A stretch of DNA of 64,000 nucleotides from Pseudomonas putida NBRC 14164. Its GTDB lineage: Bacteria; Pseudomonadota; Gammaproteobacteria; Pseudomonadales; Pseudomonadaceae. How positions within the stretch are numbered: the stretch's first letter is position 1; the number at the start of each line of letters is the position of its first letter. Below the pieces are notes generated by a model. It searched no databases. It had not been told where the DNA came from and saw nothing but the letters and a program-made list of their open reading frames with translations. Location of the stretch: NCBI RefSeq assembly GCF_000412675.1, contig NC_021505.1, positions 1,730,501 through 1,794,500 on the forward strand, read 5' to 3'. Below, one piece after another: positions 33,341-47,189 of this stretch. The translations under genes were made by a program, and so were the position numbers.

Positions 33341-36300
33341 ATGACGGACGCCTTCGAACTCCCGCTCTCGCTGGTCCAGGCACTGGCGCAACGCGCCGCG
33401 CAGACCCCGGACAAGATCGCCTTGCGCTTTCTGGCCGACGCCCCCGGCGAGCAGGCCGTGCTCAGTTACCGGGACCTCGACCAGCGCGCACGCACCATCG
33501 CCGCCGCCTTGCAGGCCCGTGCCGGCTTCGGCGACCGTGCGGTGCTGTTGTTCCCCAGTGGTCCGGACTACGTGGCGGCGTTCTTCGGTTGCCTGTATGC
33601 CGGGGTGATCGCGGTGCCGGCTTACCCGCCGGAGTCTGCGCGTCAGCATCACCAGGAACGTTTGCTGTCGATCATCGACGATGCCGAGCCGCGCCTGCTG
33701 CTGACGGTCGCGGCGTTGCACGGCAGCCTGCAAGGCCTGGAAGCGCTGGCGGCGGACAACGGCCCTGAACTGCTGGCAGTGGACGGCCTGGACCCGGCGC
33801 TGGCCGCGGACTGGCGCGAGCCCGCGCTGCAAGGTGATGACATCGCCTTCCTGCAGTACACCTCTGGCTCCACTGCGCTCCCCAAGGGCGTGCAGGTCAG
33901 CCATGGCAACCTGGTGGCCAACGAGCAGTTGATCCGCCAGGGCTTCGGCATCGACCTCAACCCCGACGACGTGATCGTCAGCTGGTTGCCGCTGTACCAC
34001 GACATGGGCCTGATTGGCGGCCTGCTGCAGCCCATCTTCAGCGGCGTGCCGTGCGTGCTGATGTCGCCGGGTTACTTCCTGGCCCGGCCGCAGCGCTGGT
34101 TGCAGGCCATCAGCGAGTATGGCGGTACCATCAGCGGTGGCCCCGACTTTGCCTACCGCCTGTGCAGCGAGCGGGTCAGCGAGGCCTCGTTGGCCGGGCT
34201 CGACCTGAGCCGCTGGCGCGTGGCTTATTCCGGCTCCGAGCCGATCCGCCAGGACAGCCTGGCGACGTTCGCCGACAAGTTCCGGGCCTGCGGCTTCGAC
34301 CCGCAGAGCTACTTCGCCAGCTACGGCCTGGCCGAAGCCACCCTGTTCGTCAGCGGCAGCCGCCGTGGCCAGGGCATCGCCGCGCTGGAACTGGACGCCG
34401 AAGCCTTCGCCGCCAACCGTGCCGAGCCGGGCAAAGGCAGCGTGCTGATGAGCTGCGGCTACCCGCAGCCCGGTCACGCGGTACGTATCGTCGAGCCGCA
34501 GCACCTGCAGGTGCTGGGCGACAACCAGGTCGGCGAAATCTGGGCCGGTGGCCCGAGCATCGCCCTGGGTTACTGGCGCAACCCCGAGGCCAGTGCCCGC
34601 ACCTTCGTCGAGATGGACGGCCAGACCTGGCTGCGCACCGGTGACCTGGGCTTCATGCGCGACGGTGAGGTGTTTGTCACCGGGCGCCTGAAAGACATGC
34701 TGATCGTGCGCGGCCAGAACCTGTACCCGCAGGACCTGGAAAAAACCCTCGAACGCGAGGTCGAGGTGCTGCGCAAGGGCCGGGTGGCAGTGTTTGCCGT
34801 CGAGCAGCAGGGCGAGGAGGGCATCGGCGTGGCGGTGGAGATCAGCCGCAACGTGCAAAAGGCAATCAAGCCCCAGGACCTGATCAAAACCCTGCGCCAA
34901 GTGATCGCCGACGCCTGCCGCCAGGCCCCGGCTGTGGTCCTGTTGCTGAACCCGGGCGCGCTGCCCAAGACCTCCAGTGGCAAGCTGCAGCGCTCGGCCT
35001 GCCGCCTGCGCATGGACGATGGCAGCCTGGACTGCTACGCCCGCTTCCCTGATGTGAGCGAAGCCGCTGCAAGCGCGGCTGGTGGCGATGAACTGCAAAC
35101 ACGCATCGCCGCCGTGTGGCGCGACATCCTCAAGCTGGAGGCGGTTGCAGCAGACGACCACTTCCTGCTGCTGGGCGGCAACTCCATCGCCGCCACCCAG
35201 GCCACCGCACGCCTGGCCGATGAGCTGGGCATCAACCTGAGCCTGCGCACCCTGTTCGAAGTGCCAGTGCTGGCTGATTACAGTAACGCCGTGGCCTCGA
35301 TCATCGCTGAAGGCGCGGCCGGCACCGCCACCATCGCAACGCTGGAACGCGCCCAGGCCTTGCCCCAGTCGCTGGCGCAAAACCGCTTGTGGCTGACGTG
35401 GCAGTTGCAGCCACAATCGGCCGCCTACAACATCCCGGCCGGCCTGCAACTGCGCGGCGAGCTGGATGAAAGCGCCCTGGAAGCCGCCTTCCAGATGCTG
35501 GTGGTGCGTCACGAATCCCTGCGCACCGTATTCTGCGAAGAAAACGGCCTGGCCCTGCAACGCATCTTGCCGCACCAGCCGTTCAGCCTGCGCCGCCTGG
35601 GCCTCGAAGGCCAAACCCCCGAGCAGGTCAGCGCCGCGCGTGAAGCCGAAGCCCGTCAGCCGTTCGACCTGACCCAGGGCCCGTTGCTGCGGGTGACCTT
35701 GGCACGCCTGGACGACGAACACCATCAGCTGTGGGTGACCCTGCACCACATCGTCGCTGACGGTTGGTCGCTGAACATCCTGCTGGATGAATTCGCCAAG
35801 CTTTACGCGGCCCGCTGCCAGGGCCTGGGGGCCAGCCTGGCGCCGCTTACCCTGGGTTACGCTGACTACGGCACCTGGCAGCGCCAATGGCTGGCCGCCG
35901 GTGAAGCCGAGCGCCAGCTGCAGTACTGGAAGGCACAGTTGGGCGATGAACTGCCGGTGCTTGACCTGTGCACCGACCACCCCCGCGCCAGCCAGCGCGG
36001 GTACGGTGCTGCGCGGTTCAACCTCAAAGTGCCTGCCAAGCTTGCCGAAGCCCTCAAGGGCCTGGCACGTGAACAGCAGGCCAGCCTGTTCATGGTCCTG
36101 CTGGCCGGCTGGCAGGCGCTGTTGCACCGCTACAGCGGCCAGGCCGACATCCATGTCGGTGTGCCCAATGCCAACCGCCCGCGCCTGGAAGCCCAAGGCA
36201 TGGTCGGCTTCTTCATCAATACCCAGGTACTGTGCGCGCAGCTCGATGGCCGCTTGCCATTCGCGCAGTTGCTGGCCCAGGTGCGCCAGGCCACCCTTGA

Positions 36301-39300
36301 GGCGCAGGCCAACCAGGACCTGCCGTTTGAACAACTGGTCGAAGCCCTGCCGGAAGCCCGTGAGCAAGGCCTGTTCCAGGTCATGTTCAACCACCAGCAA
36401 CGCGACCTGTCGGCCCTGCGCCGCCTGCCGGGGCTGTTAGCGGAGGAGCTGCCGTGGCACAGCCGCGAAGCCAAGGTTGACCTTCAGCTGCACAGCGAAG
36501 AAGACCATCAGGGCCGCCTGAGCCTGGCCTTCGACTATGCCGCAGAGCTGTTCGAAGCCAGCACCGTCAAACGTCTGGCCCATCACCTGCTGGCCCTGCT
36601 GGAACAGGTGTGCGGCGCGCCGCAGCGGCCGCTGGGCGAAGTGCAATTGCTCGACGAGCCTGGCCGCGCGCAACTGTTGGGCTGGGGCCGCGCACCGGCT
36701 GCCGCGCCGCCAAGCCTGTTGGTAGAACAGCTCAACGAACAGGCCCGCCGGACCCCTCAACGCACTGCACTGGCCTGGGACGGCGGCAGCCTCGACTACG
36801 CCGAACTGCACCAGCAGGCCAACCGCCTGGCCCATTACCTGCGCGACAAAGGCGTCGGCCCCGACACCTGCGTAGCCATTGCCATCGAGCGTTCGCCACA
36901 GTTGCTGGTTGGCCTGCTGGCCATCCTCAAGGCCGGCGGCGCCTACGTGCCGCTGGACGTCGACTACCCGGCCGAACGCCTGGCCTACATGCTCGCCGAC
37001 TGCAACGCCGGCCTGATGCTGAGCCACAGCAGCCTGCTGGGCAAGCTCCCGCAGGTCGACGGAGTCAGCGCCATCGCCATTGACCAGTTGCACCTGGACA
37101 GCTGGCCCAGCCAGGCTCCCGGCCTGCACCTGCACGGCGACAACCTGGCCTACGTGATCTACACCTCCGGCTCCACTGGCCAGCCCAAGGGCGTGGGCAA
37201 TACCCATGCGGCGCTGGCCGAGCGCCTGCAGTGGATGCAGGCCACCTACGCGCTGAATGACAGCGATGTGCTGATGCAAAAGGCGCCGATCAGCTTCGAT
37301 GTGTCAGTGTGGGAATGCTTCTGGCCGCTGGTAACCGGCTGCAAGCTTGTACTCGCCGGCCCCGGCGAACACCGCGACCCGCAGCGCATCGCCGCGCTGG
37401 TACAGGCCCATGGCGTGACCACGCTGCACTTCGTGCCGCCGCTGTTGCAGGTGTTTGCCCAGGAGCCGCAGGCGGGCGCCTGCAGCAGCCTGCGCCGGGT
37501 GTTCTCCGGTGGCGAAGCATTGCCTGCGGCGCTGCGTGGCCGCGTGCTGCAAGTGTTGCCGCAGGTGCAGTTGCACAACCGCTATGGCCCGACCGAAACC
37601 GCCATCAACGTCACCCATTGGCACTGCCAGGCGGAGGACGGCGAGCGCTCGCCCATCGGCCGCCCGCTGGGCAATGTGCTGTGCCGTGTGCTGGACGATG
37701 AGCTTGAACTGGCCGCCCCCGGGGTACCGGGCGAGTTGTACCTCGGTGGCGCGGGCCTGGCCCGTGGCTATTTGGGCCGCCCGGGCCTCACTGCCGAGCG
37801 CTTCGTGCCCCAGGCCGACGGCCATGGCGAGCGCCTGTACCGCAGCGGCGACCGCGCCCGCTGGCAGGTGCAGCTTGAGGCCCTGGAATACCTCGGTCGC
37901 CTCGACCAGCAGGTAAAGGTGCGGGGTTTCCGCGTCGAGCCAGAAGAAGTGCAGGCCTGCCTGTTGGCACAGCCGGGCGTGGAACAGGCGCTGGTGCTGA
38001 TTCACAAGGACGCCGTTGGCGCGCAGCTGGTGGGTTACTACAGTGGCAGTGCACAGCCAGCCGAAGTCTTGGCCGTGCTGGCTGAGCAACTGCCCGCGTA
38101 CATGGTGCCGGCCCAGCTTATCCCGTTGGCACAGCTGCCGCTGGGCCCCAGCGGCAAGGTCGACCGCAAGGCACTGCCGGCACCGGTGTGGCAGCAACGC
38201 GAACATGTCGAGCCCCACACCGAGTTGCAGCAACAGGTCGCCGCCATCTGGCGTGAGGTGCTGAACCTGCCGCGCGTCGGCCTGCAGGACGACTTCTTCG
38301 CCCTGGGCGGGCACTCGCTGCTGGCCACTCAGATCGTCTCGCGCAGCCGCCAGGCCTGCGATGTCGAGCTGCCGCTCAAGGCGCTGTTCGAAGCCAGCGA
38401 ACTGGGCGCCTTCTGTGCCGAGATTGCACGTATCCGCGCGGCCGGCGAGCGCAACCTGCAAGGCGCAATCGCCCGCGTCGACCGGCGTCAGGCGGTGCCG
38501 CTGTCGTATTCGCAGCAGCGCATGTGGTTCCTCTGGCAAATGGAGCCGGACAGCCCGGCGTACAACGTCGGCGGCATGGCACGCCTGCGCGGCACCCTGC
38601 ATGTGGACGCTTTCGAGCGTGCGTTGCAGGCGTTGATCGTGCGCCATGAAACCTTGCGCACCACCTTCCCCAGCGTCGACGGGGTGCCGTACCAGTGCGT
38701 GGCCGAAGACAGTGGCCTGCACCTCGACTGGCAGGACTTCAGTGCCTTGCCCCTCGATGCCCGCCAGCAACACCTGCAACAACTTGCCGACGACCAGGCG
38801 CACCAGCCGTTCGACCTGGAGCGCGGCCCGCTGCTGCGCGCCTGCCTGGTCAAGGCTGACGAGCGCGAGCATTTCTTCGTGCTCACCCTGCACCACATCG
38901 TCACCGAAGGCTGGGCCATGGACATTTTCGCCCGCGAGCTAGGCGAACTGTACGAAGCCTTTGTCGATGACCGCGAGTCGCCGCTGGCGCCGCTGCCGGT
39001 GCAATACCTGGACTACAGCGTATGGCAACGGCAATGGCTGGAAAGCGGCGAGGGCGCTCGTCAACTGGCCTACTGGAAGGACCGCCTGGGTGACGAGCAC
39101 CCGGTGCTGGCGTTGCCTGCCGACCGCCCGCGCCCGGCAGTACAGAGCCACCGCGGGGAGCTGTTCCGCTTTGAACTCGACCCGGCGCTGGTCGCCCGCG
39201 TGCATGCCTTCAACAGCCAGCGCGGCCTGACCTTGTTCATGACCATGACCGCCACCCTGGCCGCCTTGCTGCACCGCTACAGCGGCCAGCGTGACCTGCG

Positions 39301-42300
39301 CATTGGCGCGCCGGTGGCCAACCGCATCCGCCCGGAAAGCGAAGGCCTGATTGGCGCATTTCTCAATACCCAGGTGCTGCGCTGCGAGCTGGATGGCCAG
39401 ATGACCGCCAACGCACTGCTGGAGCAGATGCGCCAGGCCGCCATCGAAGGCCAGTCGCACCAGGACCTGCCGTTCGACCAGTTGGTGGAAGCGTTGCTAC
39501 CGCCGCGCAGTAGCGCTTACAACCCGCTGTTCCAGGTGATGTGCAACGTGCAGCGCTGGGCTTTCCAGCAAAGCCGCACACTGGCCGGCATGCAGGTGGA
39601 TTACCTGCTCAATGACGCCAGTGCCACCAAGTTCGACCTGTACCTGGAGGTCACCGACCTCGACGGCCGCCTGGGTTGCTGCCTGACCTACAGCCGCGAC
39701 CTGTTTGACGAACCCCGCATAGCGCGCATGGCCGAGCACTGGCAGCAGCTGCTGGTCAGCCTGCTAGACAACCCGCAGCAGCGCCTGTGCGAGCTGCCGA
39801 TGCTGAGCAGCGCCGAACAGCAGGTGCTGGCGGGCCAGTTGCAGGGCGAGCAGGACTTCGACCTCGACCAGACCCTGCACGGCCTGTTCGCCGCCCAGGC
39901 GGCCCGCACGCCACAGGCTGGCGCGCTGACCTTCGCCGGCCAGCACATGAGCTATGCCGAGCTCGACCAGCAGGCCAACCGCCTGGCCCGTGCCCTGCGT
40001 GAGCGTGGCGTCGGCCCGCAGGTGCGCGTGGGCCTGGCACTGGAGCGTTCGCTGGAAATGGTCGTCGGCCTGCTGGCCATCCTCAAGGCCGGCGGCGCCT
40101 ACGTGCCGCTTGACCCCGAGTACCCACTCGACCGCTTGCGCTACATGATCGAAGACAGCCGCATCGGCCTGCTGCTCAGCCAGCGTGAGCTGTTGCAAAC
40201 CCTGGGCGAGCTGCCCGAGGGCGTGGCCCGCTGGAGCCTGGAGGACGATGCCGCCAGCCTGTCGGCCTACAGCGATGCGCCGCTGGACAACCTCAACCTG
40301 CCGCAGCATCAGGCTTACCTGATCTACACCTCCGGCTCCACCGGCAAGCCCAAGGGCGTGGTGGTCAGCCATGGTGAGTTCGCCATGCATTGCCAGGCGG
40401 TCATCGCCGCGTTCGGCATGCGCAGCGATGATTGCGAGCTGCATTTCTATTCGATCAACTTCGACGCTGCCAGCGAGCGCCTGTGGGTGCCGTTGCTGTG
40501 CGGTGCCCGTGTGGTGATGCGCGCCCAGGGGCAGTGGGGCGCCGAGGACATCTGCCAGCTGGTGCGCGAGCAGCAGGTGAGCATCCTGGGCTTTACCCCC
40601 AGCTACGGTAGCCAGCTGGCGCAATACCTGGGCGGGCAGGGCGAGCAACTGCCGGTGCGCCTGGTGATCACCGGTGGCGAAGCGCTGACCGGCGAGCACC
40701 TGCAGCGTATTCGCCAGGCCTTTGCGCCGCAGCAGTTCTTCAACGCCTACGGCCCGACCGAAACCGTGGTCATGCCGCTGGCCTGCCTGGCGCCAGAGGT
40801 GTTGCCTGCAGACCTTGGCAGTGTGCCGATTGGCCATGTCATCGGTAGCCGCTCCGCCTACATCCTCGACGAAGACCTGGCCGTGTTGCCGCAAGGTGGC
40901 ATTGGTGAGCTGTATGTCGGCGGCGCCGGGCTGGCTCAGGGGTATCACGACCGGCCGGGCCTGAGCGCCGAGCGATTCGTCGCTGACCCGTTCAGCGCCG
41001 AAGGGGGCCGCTTGTATCGCACGGGCGACCTGGTGCGCCTGGGCACTGACGGCCTGGTCGAGTACGTCGGCCGTGCCGACCAGCAGGTGAAAATTCGCGG
41101 TTTCCGCATCGAACTGGGCGAGATCGAGAGCCGCTTGCAGGCGCATGCCGATGTCGACGAGGCCGTGGTGCTGGCCTTGGATCTACCGGGCGGCAAGCAG
41201 CTGGTGGGTTACCTGTTGTGCAAGCAGGCCACGGCTGGCAGCGAGGCGCAAAGCCAGCTGCGTGAAGCAGTGAAGGCCGATGCCCGCCAGCACCTGCCGG
41301 ATTACATGGTGCCGGCGCATCTGGTGTTGCTCGACAGCTTGCCGCTGATGGGTAACGGCAAGCTCGACCGCCGTGCGCTGCCACTGCCAGACCTGGAGCA
41401 GGCGCGTCAACAGTACCAGCCCCCCGGCAACGAGGTGGAAGCGCAACTGGCGCAGATCTGGCGCGACGTGCTCAACGTTGCCCGGGTAGGGGTGCAGGAT
41501 AACTTCTTCGAACTGGGCGGCGACTCGATCCTGTCGATCCAGGTGGTCAGCCGGGCCCGTCAGGCCGGCTTGCAATTCACCCCGCGCGACCTGTTCCAGC
41601 ACCAGACCATCCAGACCCTGGCGGCCGTGGTTCGGTACAGCGAAGCCGCGAGCAGCATCGAGCAGGGCTTGCGCCAAGGCCAGACCGGCCTGACGCCGAT
41701 CCAGCACTGGTTCTTCGACAGTGAAGTGCCACAGCCGCAGCACTGGAACCAGGCGGTGCTGCTGGAAGCTCGCCAACCATTGGATGAGGCCGCGCTTGGC
41801 CAGGCGTTGGCTGCACTGGTGCAGCACCACGACAGCCTGCGCCTGCGCTTCGACGAGGCCCGTGGCCGCTGGCAGGCCGAATACGCCCAGCCTGACGCGA
41901 GGCAATTGCTGTGGACCGCCACCGTGGCCGATTTTGCCGATTGTCAGGCGCTGTATACCGACCTGCAGCGCAGCCTCGACCTGCAGCAAGGTCCGCTGCT
42001 GCGCGCCTTGCTGGTGCGTGACGGGCAGGGCAGCCAGCGTTTGTTGCTGGCGATCCATCACCTGGTGGTCGATGGCGTGTCCTGGCGGGTGCTGCTGGAA
42101 GACCTGCAGGCGCTTTACCGTGGCCAACCGCTACCGGCCAAGACCCACAGCATGGGCGACTGGTCCGCGCGCCTGGCCAGCTACGCCGGCAGCGATTCGC
42201 TGCGCGACGAACTGGGCTGGTGGCAAGGCCAGCTGGGCGGCGTGCGCCGCGAACTGCCGTGCGATCACCCCCAGGGTGGCAACCTGCACCGCCACGCCCA

Positions 42301-45300
42301 GACACTGGCCATCGGCCTTGACGTGGAGCAGACCCGGCAACTGCTGCAACAGGCCCCGGCCGCCTACCACACCCAGGTCAACGACCTGCTGCTGACCGCA
42401 CTGGCACGTGCCTTGAGCCGCTGGAGCGGCGATGAGGAAGTGCTGGTGCAGCTTGAAGGCCACGGCCGTGACGGGCTGTTCGAAGACATGGACCTGACCC
42501 GCAGCGTCGGCTGGTTCACCAACGCCTATCCGCTGAGCCTGCGCCCGCTACCGGGCGAGGACGACGCGGCGCGGGCCGGTTCCATCAAACGCATCAAGGA
42601 ACAACTGCGACAGGTGCCGCACAAGGGCCTGGGCTACGGCGTACTGCGCTACCTGGGCGACACGGCCGGGCGCGAGCAGATGGCGGCCTTGCCGCAGGCG
42701 CGTATCACCTTCAACTACCTGGGCCAGTTCGACCAGCAATTTGACAGTGCGGCGCTGTTCCAGCCACTGGAGGCACCGGCCGGTCTGGCGCATGACCTCG
42801 ACGCACCGCTGCCAAACTGGCTGAGCGTCGATGGCCAGGTGTACGGCGGCGCCTTGCAACTGCGCTGGACCTTCAGCGCCGAGCGCTATGACCCGCAGAC
42901 CATCGCCCGCCTGGCCGAGGCCTATCGCCAGGAGTTGCTGGCGCTGGTCGCGCATTGCCTGGCCGATGGCAACGGCAGCTTCACCCCGTCGGACTTCCCG
43001 CTGGCGCACCTGACCCAGGAGCAGATCGACGCATTGCCGGTACCGGCTGTGCAGATCGAGGACGTTTTCCCGCTGACGCCAATGCAGGAAGGCATGTTGC
43101 TGCACACCCTGCTGGAGCCGGGCACCGGCCTCTACTACATGCAGGACCGCTACCGCATCAACAGCGCCTTGGACCCTGAACGTTTCGCCCAGGCCTGGCA
43201 GGCGGTAGTGGCGCGCCACGAAGCGTTGCGCGCCTCGTTCAGCTGGAACAGCGGCGAGGCGATGCTGCAGATCATCCACAAACCGGGCAACCTCGCGGTG
43301 GACTACCAGGACTGGCGCGGCCTTGCTGACGACGCCCAGGAGCAGCGCCTGCAAGCCCTGCACAAGCAGGAGCGCGAGGCCGGGTTTGCCCTGCTCAGTG
43401 AAGCACCGTTCCACCTGCGCCTGGTACGCGTGGCCGACGAGCGCTACTGGTTCATGATGAGCAACCACCACATCCTGATCGATGCCTGGTGCCGCTCGCT
43501 GCTGATGAACGATTTCTTCGAGGTCTACCAGGCCCTCGGCGAAGGCCGTCAGGCCCAGTTGCCGGTGCCGCCGCGTTACCGCGATTACATCGGCTGGTTG
43601 CAGCGCCAGGGCCTGGACGACGCACGCGCCTGGTGGCAGGCCAACCTGGCCGGCTTCGAGCGCGCCACGGCCATCCCCAGCGACCGCCCGCTGCGCCATG
43701 ACCACGCCGGTAGCGGCATGATCGTCGGCGATTGCTACACCCGCCTGGAGGTAAGTGATGGCGTGCGCCTGCGCGAACTGGCCCAGGCTCACCAGCTTAC
43801 CGTCAACACCTTCGCCCAGGCGGCCTGGGCGCTGGTGCTGGCGCGCTACAGTGGCGACCGCGATGTGGCCTTTGGCGTGACCGTGGCCGGGCGCCCGGTG
43901 AGCATGCCGCAGATGCAGCGCACCGTTGGCCTGTTCATCAACAGCGTTGCCCTGCGTGTGCAGTTGCCGGTATCGGGTGAGCGTTGCAGTGTGCGCCAGT
44001 GGTTGCAGGGCCTGCTGCAAAGCAACATGGAGCTGCGCGAGTACGAGTACCTGCCGCTGGTGGCGATCCAGGAGTGCAGCGAGCTGCCCAAGGGCCAGCC
44101 GCTGTTCGACAGCCTGTTCGTGTTCGAGAACGCGCCGGTGGAAACCGCCGTGCTCGACCACGCCCAGCACCTGAACGCCAGCTCCGACTCGGGCCGTACC
44201 CACACCAACTTCCCGTTGACGGCGGTGTGCTACCCGGGTGATGACCTGGGCCTGCACCTGTCGTTTGACCAGCGTTACTTTGATTACCCGACCGTCGAGC
44301 GCCTGCTGGCCGAGTTCAAGCGCCTGCTGCTGGCGCTGGTGCAGGGCTTTGATGGGGAGGTGAGCGCGCTGCCTCTGATGGGGGCAGACGAACAGCGCTT
44401 CCTGCTGGAAGACTGCAACCGCACCGAGCGGGCTTATCCGCTGGAGCAGAGCTACATCGCGCAGTTCGAAGCGCAGGTGGCTGCGCACCCTGAACGTACT
44501 GTGGCCCGCTGCCTGGAGGCCTCCTATGACTACGCCGGGCTGAACCTGGCGGCCAACCGCCTGGGCCACGCCTTGATCTCGGCCGGCGTAAAGGTGGACC
44601 AGCCGGTGGCGCTGCTGGCCGAGCGCGGGTTGCCGCTGCTGGGCATGATCGTTGGCAGCTTCAAGGCGGGCGCCGGCTATCTGCCGCTGGACCCGGGGCT
44701 GCCGGCCGCCCGCCTGCAAAGCATCATCCAGCTCAGCCGTACCCCGGTGCTGGTGTGCAGCGCGGCCTGTGCCGAGCAGGGCCGGCAGTTGCTGGGTGAG
44801 CTGGACGTTGCAGAACGGCCACAGCTGCTGGTGTGGGAAGACACCCAGGCCAGCCAGGTTGCCAGCCACAACCCGGGCATCCACAGTGGCCCGGACAACC
44901 TTGCCTATGTGATCTACACCTCAGGCTCGACTGGCTTGCCAAAAGGGGTGATGGTCGAGCAGCGCGGCATGCTCAACAACCAGTTGAGCAAGGTGCCGTA
45001 TCTGGCGTTGAGCAATCAGGACGTCATTGCCCAGACTGCTTCGCAGAGCTTCGACATTTCGGTGTGGCAGTTCCTTGCCGCGCCGCTGTTCGGCGCCAAG
45101 GTCGAGATCGTGCCGAATGCCATCGCCCATGACCCGCAGGGCCTGCTGGCGCATGTGCAGGCCACCGGCATCACCGTGCTGGAAAGCGTGCCGTCGCTGA
45201 TCCAGGGCATGCTGGCCAACGACCACCAGGCCCTCGCCGGCCTGCGCTGGATGCTGCCGACCGGCGAGGCCATGCCACCTGAGCTGGCCGCGCAGTGGTT

Positions 45301-46294
45301 GCAGCGGTACCCGCAGATCGGCCTGGTCAACGCCTACGGCCCGGCAGAATGCTCCGATGATGTGGCGTTCTTCCGCGTCGATGCCGCATCGACCCAAGGC
45401 AGTTACCTGCCGATCGGCACGCCGACCGACAACAACCGCCTGTACCTGTTCGGCGAAGAGCAGGCGCTGGTGCCGCTGGGCGCGGTGGGCGAGCTGTGCG
45501 TGGCGGGTACCGGCGTGGGCCGTGGCTATGTCGGCGATCCGGTGCGCACTGCCCTGGCGTTCATCCCACACCCCCATGGTGCCGCGGGCGAGCGCCTGTA
45601 CCGCACCGGTGACCTGGCGCGCCAGCGCCCGGACGGTGTGTTGGAGTACGTCGGGCGCATCGACCACCAGGTGAAGATTCGCGGCTACCGCATCGAACTG
45701 GGCGAGATCGAAGCCCGCCTGCACGAGCAGGCCGAGATTCGTGATGCTGCGGTGGGCGTGCAGGAAGGCGTCAATGGCAAGCACCTGGTCGGTTACCTGG
45801 TGGCACACCAGGGTGTCGCCGCCGATGCCACATTGCTGGAGCAGATCAAGCAGCGCCTGCGTGCCGAGTTGCCGGAGTACATGGTGCCGCTGCACTGGGG
45901 TTGGTTCGACAGCCTGCCGCACAACGCCAACGGCAAGCTCGACCGCAAGGCGCTGCCAGCCATCGACATTGGCGGTCAGCACAGCCAGGCCTATCAGGCG
46001 CCGCGCAATGAGCTGGAGGAAGTGTTGGCCTGTATCTGGGCCGATGTGCTGAAGGCCGAGCGAGTGGGGGTGCACGACAACTTCTTCGAGCTGGGCGGGC
46101 ATTCGCTGCTGGCCACGCAGATCGCCTCGCGGGTGCAGAAGCAGCTGCAGCTGAACGTGCCGCTGCGGGCGATGTTCGAGTGCAGCACGGTGGAGGAGCT
46201 GGCCGAGTATGTGCTGGGGTTGCAGGGCAGTGCGCTGGATGACGACAAGGTCGACCGGCTCAGTGACCTGATGGCCGAGCTCGAGGGGCTTTGA
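33341..46294 (+). CDS. pvdL: Pyoverdine chromophore nonribosomal peptide synthetase PvdL
   Basis: PvdL starts pyoverdine synthesis by assembling the acylated Glu-D-Tyr-Dab precursor (substrate order from family knowledge). Reading the 4317 residues in order: fatty acyl ligase (residues ~1-580, [11 protein letters not shown] at ~172); carrier domain (GGNSIA, ~609); condensation (HHIVADG, ~802); adenylation ([11 protein letters not shown], ~1272); carrier (GGHSLLA, ~1654); condensation (HHIVTEG, ~1850); adenylation ([11 protein letters not shown], ~2326); carrier (GGDSILS, ~2724); epimerase ([10 protein letters not shown], ~2905); condensation (HHILIDAW, ~3375); adenylation ([11 protein letters not shown], ~3857); carrier (GGHSLLA, ~4249). 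There is no thioesterase, so the chain passes to later synthetases not in this window. The His and Ser active-site residues are intact in all domains. Confidence 0.97.
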   Translation: MTDAFELPLSLVQALAQRAAQTPDKIALRFLADAPGEQAVLSYRDLDQRARTIAAALQARAGFGDRAVLLFPSGPDYVAAFFGCLYAGVIAVPAYPPESARQHHQERLLSIIDDAEPRLLLTVAALHGSLQGLEALAADNGPELLAVDGLDPALAADWREPALQGDDIAFLQYTSGSTALPKGVQVSHGNLVANEQLIRQGFGIDLNPDDVIVSWLPLYHDMGLIGGLLQPIFSGVPCVLMSPGYFLARPQRWLQAISEYGGTISGGPDFAYRLCSERVSEASLAGLDLSRWRVAYSGSEPIRQDSLATFADKFRACGFDPQSYFASYGLAEATLFVSGSRRGQGIAALELDAEAFAANRAEPGKGSVLMSCGYPQPGHAVRIVEPQHLQVLGDNQVGEIWAGGPSIALGYWRNPEASARTFVEMDGQTWLRTGDLGFMRDGEVFVTGRLKDMLIVRGQNLYPQDLEKTLEREVEVLRKGRVAVFAVEQQGEEGIGVAVEISRNVQKAIKPQDLIKTLRQVIADACRQAPAVVLLLNPGALPKTSSGKLQRSACRLRMDDGSLDCYARFPDVSEAAASAAGGDELQTRIAAVWRDILKLEAVAADDHFLLLGGNSIAATQATARLADELGINLSLRTLFEVPVLADYSNAVASIIAEGAAGTATIATLERAQALPQSLAQNRLWLTWQLQPQSAAYNIPAGLQLRGELDESALEAAFQMLVVRHESLRTVFCEENGLALQRILPHQPFSLRRLGLEGQTPEQVSAAREAEARQPFDLTQGPLLRVTLARLDDEHHQLWVTLHHIVADGWSLNILLDEFAKLYAARCQGLGASLAPLTLGYADYGTWQRQWLAAGEAERQLQYWKAQLGDELPVLDLCTDHPRASQRGYGAARFNLKVPAKLAEALKGLAREQQASLFMVLLAGWQALLHRYSGQADIHVGVPNANRPRLEAQGMVGFFINTQVLCAQLDGRLPFAQLLAQVRQATLEAQANQDLPFEQLVEALPEAREQGLFQVMFNHQQRDLSALRRLPGLLAEELPWHSREAKVDLQLHSEEDHQGRLSLAFDYAAELFEASTVKRLAHHLLALLEQVCGAPQRPLGEVQLLDEPGRAQLLGWGRAPAAAPPSLLVEQLNEQARRTPQRTALAWDGGSLDYAELHQQANRLAHYLRDKGVGPDTCVAIAIERSPQLLVGLLAILKAGGAYVPLDVDYPAERLAYMLADCNAGLMLSHSSLLGKLPQVDGVSAIAIDQLHLDSWPSQAPGLHLHGDNLAYVIYTSGSTGQPKGVGNTHAALAERLQWMQATYALNDSDVLMQKAPISFDVSVWECFWPLVTGCKLVLAGPGEHRDPQRIAALVQAHGVTTLHFVPPLLQVFAQEPQAGACSSLRRVFSGGEALPAALRGRVLQVLPQVQLHNRYGPTETAINVTHWHCQAEDGERSPIGRPLGNVLCRVLDDELELAAPGVPGELYLGGAGLARGYLGRPGLTAERFVPQADGHGERLYRSGDRARWQVQLEALEYLGRLDQQVKVRGFRVEPEEVQACLLAQPGVEQALVLIHKDAVGAQLVGYYSGSAQPAEVLAVLAEQLPAYMVPAQLIPLAQLPLGPSGKVDRKALPAPVWQQREHVEPHTELQQQVAAIWREVLNLPRVGLQDDFFALGGHSLLATQIVSRSRQACDVELPLKALFEASELGAFCAEIARIRAAGERNLQGAIARVDRRQAVPLSYSQQRMWFLWQMEPDSPAYNVGGMARLRGTLHVDAFERALQALIVRHETLRTTFPSVDGVPYQCVAEDSGLHLDWQDFSALPLDARQQHLQQLADDQAHQPFDLERGPLLRACLVKADEREHFFVLTLHHIVTEGWAMDIFARELGELYEAFVDDRESPLAPLPVQYLDYSVWQRQWLESGEGARQLAYWKDRLGDEHPVLALPADRPRPAVQSHRGELFRFELDPALVARVHAFNSQRGLTLFMTMTATLAALLHRYSGQRDLRIGAPVANRIRPESEGLIGAFLNTQVLRCELDGQMTANALLEQMRQAAIEGQSHQDLPFDQLVEALLPPRSSAYNPLFQVMCNVQRWAFQQSRTLAGMQVDYLLNDASATKFDLYLEVTDLDGRLGCCLTYSRDLFDEPRIARMAEHWQQLLVSLLDNPQQRLCELPMLSSAEQQVLAGQLQGEQDFDLDQTLHGLFAAQAARTPQAGALTFAGQHMSYAELDQQANRLARALRERGVGPQVRVGLALERSLEMVVGLLAILKAGGAYVPLDPEYPLDRLRYMIEDSRIGLLLSQRELLQTLGELPEGVARWSLEDDAASLSAYSDAPLDNLNLPQHQAYLIYTSGSTGKPKGVVVSHGEFAMHCQAVIAAFGMRSDDCELHFYSINFDAASERLWVPLLCGARVVMRAQGQWGAEDICQLVREQQVSILGFTPSYGSQLAQYLGGQGEQLPVRLVITGGEALTGEHLQRIRQAFAPQQFFNAYGPTETVVMPLACLAPEVLPADLGSVPIGHVIGSRSAYILDEDLAVLPQGGIGELYVGGAGLAQGYHDRPGLSAERFVADPFSAEGGRLYRTGDLVRLGTDGLVEYVGRADQQVKIRGFRIELGEIESRLQAHADVDEAVVLALDLPGGKQLVGYLLCKQATAGSEAQSQLREAVKADARQHLPDYMVPAHLVLLDSLPLMGNGKLDRRALPLPDLEQARQQYQPPGNEVEAQLAQIWRDVLNVARVGVQDNFFELGGDSILSIQVVSRARQAGLQFTPRDLFQHQTIQTLAAVVRYSEAASSIEQGLRQGQTGLTPIQHWFFDSEVPQPQHWNQAVLLEARQPLDEAALGQALAALVQHHDSLRLRFDEARGRWQAEYAQPDARQLLWTATVADFADCQALYTDLQRSLDLQQGPLLRALLVRDGQGSQRLLLAIHHLVVDGVSWRVLLEDLQALYRGQPLPAKTHSMGDWSARLASYAGSDSLRDELGWWQGQLGGVRRELPCDHPQGGNLHRHAQTLAIGLDVEQTRQLLQQAPAAYHTQVNDLLLTALARALSRWSGDEEVLVQLEGHGRDGLFEDMDLTRSVGWFTNAYPLSLRPLPGEDDAARAGSIKRIKEQLRQVPHKGLGYGVLRYLGDTAGREQMAALPQARITFNYLGQFDQQFDSAALFQPLEAPAGLAHDLDAPLPNWLSVDGQVYGGALQLRWTFSAERYDPQTIARLAEAYRQELLALVAHCLADGNGSFTPSDFPLAHLTQEQIDALPVPAVQIEDVFPLTPMQEGMLLHTLLEPGTGLYYMQDRYRINSALDPERFAQAWQAVVARHEALRASFSWNSGEAMLQIIHKPGNLAVDYQDWRGLADDAQEQRLQALHKQEREAGFALLSEAPFHLRLVRVADERYWFMMSNHHILIDAWCRSLLMNDFFEVYQALGEGRQAQLPVPPRYRDYIGWLQRQGLDDARAWWQANLAGFERATAIPSDRPLRHDHAGSGMIVGDCYTRLEVSDGVRLRELAQAHQLTVNTFAQAAWALVLARYSGDRDVAFGVTVAGRPVSMPQMQRTVGLFINSVALRVQLPVSGERCSVRQWLQGLLQSNMELREYEYLPLVAIQECSELPKGQPLFDSLFVFENAPVETAVLDHAQHLNASSDSGRTHTNFPLTAVCYPGDDLGLHLSFDQRYFDYPTVERLLAEFKRLLLALVQGFDGEVSALPLMGADEQRFLLEDCNRTERAYPLEQSYIAQFEAQVAAHPERTVARCLEASYDYAGLNLAANRLGHALISAGVKVDQPVALLAERGLPLLGMIVGSFKAGAGYLPLDPGLPAARLQSIIQLSRTPVLVCSAACAEQGRQLLGELDVAERPQLLVWEDTQASQVASHNPGIHSGPDNLAYVIYTSGSTGLPKGVMVEQRGMLNNQLSKVPYLALSNQDVIAQTASQSFDISVWQFLAAPLFGAKVEIVPNAIAHDPQGLLAHVQATGITVLESVPSLIQGMLANDHQALAGLRWMLPTGEAMPPELAAQWLQRYPQIGLVNAYGPAECSDDVAFFRVDAASTQGSYLPIGTPTDNNRLYLFGEEQALVPLGAVGELCVAGTGVGRGYVGDPVRTALAFIPHPHGAAGERLYRTGDLARQRPDGVLEYVGRIDHQVKIRGYRIELGEIEARLHEQAEIRDAAVGVQEGVNGKHLVGYLVAHQGVAADATLLEQIKQRLRAELPEYMVPLHWGWFDSLPHNANGKLDRKALPAIDIGGQHSQAYQAPRNELEEVLACIWADVLKAERVGVHDNFFELGGHSLLATQIASRVQKQLQLNVPLRAMFECSTVEELAEYVLGLQGSALDDDKVDRLSDLMAELEGL

Positions 46295-46299
46295 AGTGA

Positions 46300-46425
46300 T
46301 TGGCTAGCCTGCACCGGCCTCTTCGCGGGCACGCCCGCTCCCACAGGTTATCGCGCCGCTCTCAAGGCTGTTGCAATACCCGTGGGAGCGGGCGTGCCCG
46401 CGAAGAGGCCAGTGCAGGCAGCCAA
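46300..46425. repeat. Extended inverted REP pair after pvdL
   Basis: Arms of about 44 bases, one mismatch near the tip and one near the middle, start TTGGCTAGCCTGCACCGGCC at 46300 and end with the complement at 46425. The arms extend beyond the usual REP core and lie between the convergent ends of pvdL and dsbG. Confidence 0.75.
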
Positions 46426-46429
46426 TGTT

Positions 46430-47188
46430 TCAGCGCTTCCCGAGAATCTTGCCCAGCATTTCCGGCCGCGGTGCCCCTTGCTGGCTTTGCAGGTTGCCTT
46501 GCTCATCCTGATAGAAAATGGCCGGAGTCGCCTGCAGCCCCATCTCTTCCATCAAGGCCATGTTCGCCGCCAGCTTCTGCTGTACCGCTTCCGGCACTTG
46601 GTCCAGGGGCTTCAGCGTGCTGGCCTTGCCAGCTTTTTCATGTTGTTGCAGGGCCTTGGCCGGGTCTTTCGCCGCCAGCAGCGCCGCCGACTTGCCCGGG
46701 CTGTCCTCACGGATGATGCCGACCATGATATGGCGCAACTGCACTTTGCCCGACTCCACCCACGGCCGCGCCTGCTCCCAGAACATGTTGCAGTACGGGC
46801 AGTTCGGGTCGCTGAACAGGTACACCTTGCGTGGCGCATCGGCCTTGCCGTCGGCGATCCAGGCGGTTTTCTCCAGCTTCGCCCAGATGGCCTTGCTCAT
46901 CGGCCCATACACCAGCTTTTCCAGCGGCTCGGCGCTAAGGTCCTTGCCTTGTTCGTCGAACAGGCTTCCGACCAGCACGTGCTTGCCGTCAGGGGTCAGG
47001 TACAGGGCCAGGGCGTTGTTCTGGTACTCGGCGGCATAACCGCGCAGGCCGTTGGGCGCATCGAAGCTGCCCTTGATCACGGCGCCCTTGGCTTGCAGCT
47101 GCTGAACTGCCTTGGGCAGTTCTTCGGCCTGCAGGGCAGGGGAGGCCAGCAGGGCCAGGGACAGGGGCAGCAGTGCAGTCAATCGCAT
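46430..47188 (-). CDS. dsbG: Thiol:disulfide interchange protein DsbG
   Basis: The 252-residue periplasmic protein has a signal peptide (MRLTALLPLSLALLASPALQ) and an N-terminal dimerisation domain. The thioredoxin-type active site is CPYC at residues 130-133 (FSDPNCPYCNMFW). DsbG protects and isomerises cysteines in exported proteins and is kept reduced by DsbD. It lies one base after the TlpA-like gene in a three-gene operon with dsbD. The upstream frame to 47347 is not family-like. Confidence 0.92.
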   Translation of the reverse strand: MRLTALLPLSLALLASPALQAEELPKAVQQLQAKGAVIKGSFDAPNGLRGYAAEYQNNALALYLTPDGKHVLVGSLFDEQGKDLSAEPLEKLVYGPMSKAIWAKLEKTAWIADGKADAPRKVYLFSDPNCPYCNMFWEQARPWVESGKVQLRHIMVGIIREDSPGKSAALLAAKDPAKALQQHEKAGKASTLKPLDQVPEAVQQKLAANMALMEEMGLQATPAIFYQDEQGNLQSQQGAPRPEMLGKILGKR

Positions 47189-47189
47189 G

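Noticed and set aside
32504..36400. A 1298-codon open frame antisense to the start of pvdL
   Set aside because: Only its last 176 codons are the sigma factor gene, with its own ATG, ribosome site and Fur box. The rest is a stop-free shadow of high-GC coding sequence.
42548..44884. A 778-codon open frame antisense to pvdL
   Set aside because: It mirrors the codon pattern of the real frame on the plus strand, with low-complexity His/Gln/Ala/Val composition and no ribosome site.
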